Positions 62,867 through 64,000 of a DNA stretch of 64,000 nucleotides are shown piece by piece. Position numbers and translations under genes: made by a program. Each line of letters begins with the position of its first letter. Position 1 is the stretch's first letter. This DNA is from Accumulibacter phosphatis (GTDB lineage: Bacteria; Pseudomonadota; Gammaproteobacteria; Burkholderiales; Rhodocyclaceae), in NCBI RefSeq assembly GCF_000024165.1, contig NC_013194.1:2666001-2730000 (forward strand), written 5' to 3'. The notes under the pieces were generated by a model that ran no database searches, was not told the DNA's origin, and saw nothing but the letters and a program-made list of their open reading frames with translations.

Positions 62867-63805
62867 ATGGAGACATTTGTTCACCACGTTGAACTGGCCG
62901 CGCCGCTCTTCGTCCTGGTGCTCGTCGGCTATGTGTTGATGCGCGGATTCGCCTGGCCGCAGGCGATGTCCGACAACCTGTCGCGCTTCGTCTTCTCGGT
63001 CGCCCTGCCGGCGATGCTGTTTCGCCTGATGAGCGACTTTTCGCAGCTGCCGCCGGTCGATGCACGGCTGTTGATCGCCTTCTTCGGTGGCTGCCTGATC
63101 GTCTTCGTGCTTGGCCGTCTGCTCGCCTGGAAGGTGTTTGCGCTGGACGGCGTCGGGCAATCGGTCTTTGCCCTGGGCGGGGTGTTCTCGAACAACGTGC
63201 TGCTCGGTCTGCCGCTGGCGAAGATCGCCCTCGGCGATGCGGCGGTTCCGTCGGTGGCGCTGGTGCTGGTCTTCAACGCGCTGATCCTGTGGACGCTGCT
63301 GACGGTGTCGATCGAGTGGGCGCAGCATGGCAGCTTCTCGCTGCAGGGTTTCGCCCAGACGGCACGCGGCGTGCTGACCAATCCGATCGTTGCCGCCATC
63401 CTCGCGGGAACGCTGTTCGGCCTGACCGGCGCGCCGCTGCCCGCTCTCGTCGCGCTGCCGCTGGCCATGGTCGGCCAGGCGGCGGCGCCGATGGCGCTGG
63501 TTGCTCTCGGCATGGGACTCGCCGAATACGGGGTGCGTGACGGCTGGCGGATCAGCGTCGCCATCACGCTGATGAAGCTGATCGTCCAGCCGCTGGTCGT
63601 CTGGCTGCTGGCGCGTCTGATCGGCCTGCCGCCGATGGAAACGCGGGTCGTCGTTCTGCTGGCGTCGCTGGCGGTCGGCGTCAACGTCTACCTGATGTCC
63701 CGCCAGTTCAACACCCTCGAGGCGCCGGTGGCGAGCAGTCTGGTGCTGTCGACGGCGCTGGCGGCGCTGACGACGCCGTTGGCGATGGCACTGACGGGGG
63801 CTTGA
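62867..63805 (+). CDS. AEC-family (auxin efflux carrier) transporter
   Basis: 312 aa with about ten transmembrane helices in two inverted halves. MSDNLSRFVFSVALPAMLFR and GGVFSNNVLLGLPLAKIALG (N/P-rich crossover helix) are the family motifs, and LIVQPLVVWLLA and GVNVYLMSRQF come in the second half. Bacterial members export or import organic acids such as malate or malonate. The ATG at 62867 was chosen over one four codons upstream because METFVHHVELAAP begins the first helix. Confidence 0.9.
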   Translation: METFVHHVELAAPLFVLVLVGYVLMRGFAWPQAMSDNLSRFVFSVALPAMLFRLMSDFSQLPPVDARLLIAFFGGCLIVFVLGRLLAWKVFALDGVGQSVFALGGVFSNNVLLGLPLAKIALGDAAVPSVALVLVFNALILWTLLTVSIEWAQHGSFSLQGFAQTARGVLTNPIVAAILAGTLFGLTGAPLPALVALPLAMVGQAAAPMALVALGMGLAEYGVRDGWRISVAITLMKLIVQPLVVWLLARLIGLPPMETRVVVLLASLAVGVNVYLMSRQFNTLEAPVASSLVLSTALAALTTPLAMALTGA

Positions 63806-63860
63806 CTTGCGGGCGGGGTGGTCAGGGTTTGGAGACCGTTCGGCGTCATCAGGGCAGGGC

Positions 63861-63896
63861 GTTGGGTTACGCCCTGCGGGCTAACCCAACCTACGG
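63861..63896. repeat. Short interspersed inverted repeat, TAACCCAACCTACG type
   Basis: GTTGGGTTA (63861-63869) and TAACCCAAC (63882-63890) flank CGCCCTGCGGGC, and CTACG follows. The outer sequence is related to the CCCCAACCTAC element at 48801-48816. Confidence 0.7.
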
Positions 63897-63911
63897 CTGA
63901 TCGGTTGGCAC

Positions 63912-64000
63912 TCAGTCTCCGCGACGGCCGCCGGCGATGGCGCGCAGGAATTCGTTGCGCCACTGCGGCGACGACTCGAACTCGCCGACGAAGGACTGGG
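63912..64000 (-). CDS. C-terminal end of an unidentified gene, cut by the window
   Basis: On the minus strand a frame open to the window edge ends at a TGA (63914-63912). The last 29 residues include QSFVGEFESSPQWRNEFLRA and end AIAGGRRGD. Codon use is like the neighbouring genes. The visible part is too short to identify the protein; the rest lies beyond 64000. Confidence 0.5.
   Translation of the reverse strand, partial: QSFVGEFESSPQWRNEFLRAIAGGRRGD

Overview
The window is high-GC, gene-dense chromosomal DNA from a betaproteobacterium. The tRNA Pro-Arg-His cluster, AcnB-type aconitase, a TetR-etfBA-acyl-CoA dehydrogenase-acetoacetyl-CoA synthetase block and abundant c-di-GMP and caspase-like genes point to a Rhodocyclales or Accumulibacter-like organism. 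That placement is inference, since no rRNA or phylogenetic marker was tested.

Layout. 1-4.9 kb: a decayed SulP permease, three tRNAs whose sigma70-like promoter is embedded in the end of rcnA, a nickel/cobalt efflux operon with its CsoR/RcnR-type repressor and operator, and chrA. 4.9-14.8 kb: uvrB, an aromatic/aspartate aminotransferase, an AsmA-like protein, tRNA-Asn with promoter and terminator, an HD-GYP protein, glpK and a TetR regulator. 14.9-24.8 kb: a fatty-acid/ketone-body region (etfBA, a CbiM-like membrane protein, a FimV-like protein, acyl-CoA dehydrogenase, thioesterase, acetoacetyl-CoA synthetase), then ettA. 25-38 kb: a response regulator/FecR-LysM/CHASE2-kinase module, a threonine dehydratase-like enzyme, a GCS2 ligase plus M14 peptidase pair, an RCC1-like secreted protein, a diguanylate cyclase, dusC and a TrmB-like methyltransferase. 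38-48.4 kb: acnB with a strong promoter and terminator, an exported caspase-like protein, a hydrolase lipoprotein, a LexA-box-preceded small ORF, a GNAT enzyme, gnd, a DUF2914 protein and a double cupin.

48.4-51 kb is an accessory patch: interspersed inverted repeats, a Phd/VapC-type toxin-antitoxin pair with a palindromic operator, and a deleted transposase. It leads directly into the most striking locus, 51.0-59.8 kb. This is a tight three-gene unit encoding a cytoplasmic metacaspase (H78/C134), a 1981-residue protein with two alpha/beta-hydrolase domains followed by a CHAT protease domain (H1470/C1514), and a 656-residue protein with an N-terminal TIR/deoxyribosyltransferase-like domain, a TPR middle and a C-terminal Rossmann-like (possibly SLOG) domain. 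Fused and adjacent proteases, lipase-like hydrolases and nucleotide-directed domains are the pattern of bacterial conflict or programmed-death systems. This particular combination is the best candidate here for an undescribed system.

59.8-64 kb returns to ordinary genes: rluA, a small membrane protein behind a near-consensus promoter, a dienoyl-CoA isomerase-like crotonase, an AEC transporter, a further inverted repeat and the tail of a gene running off the end.
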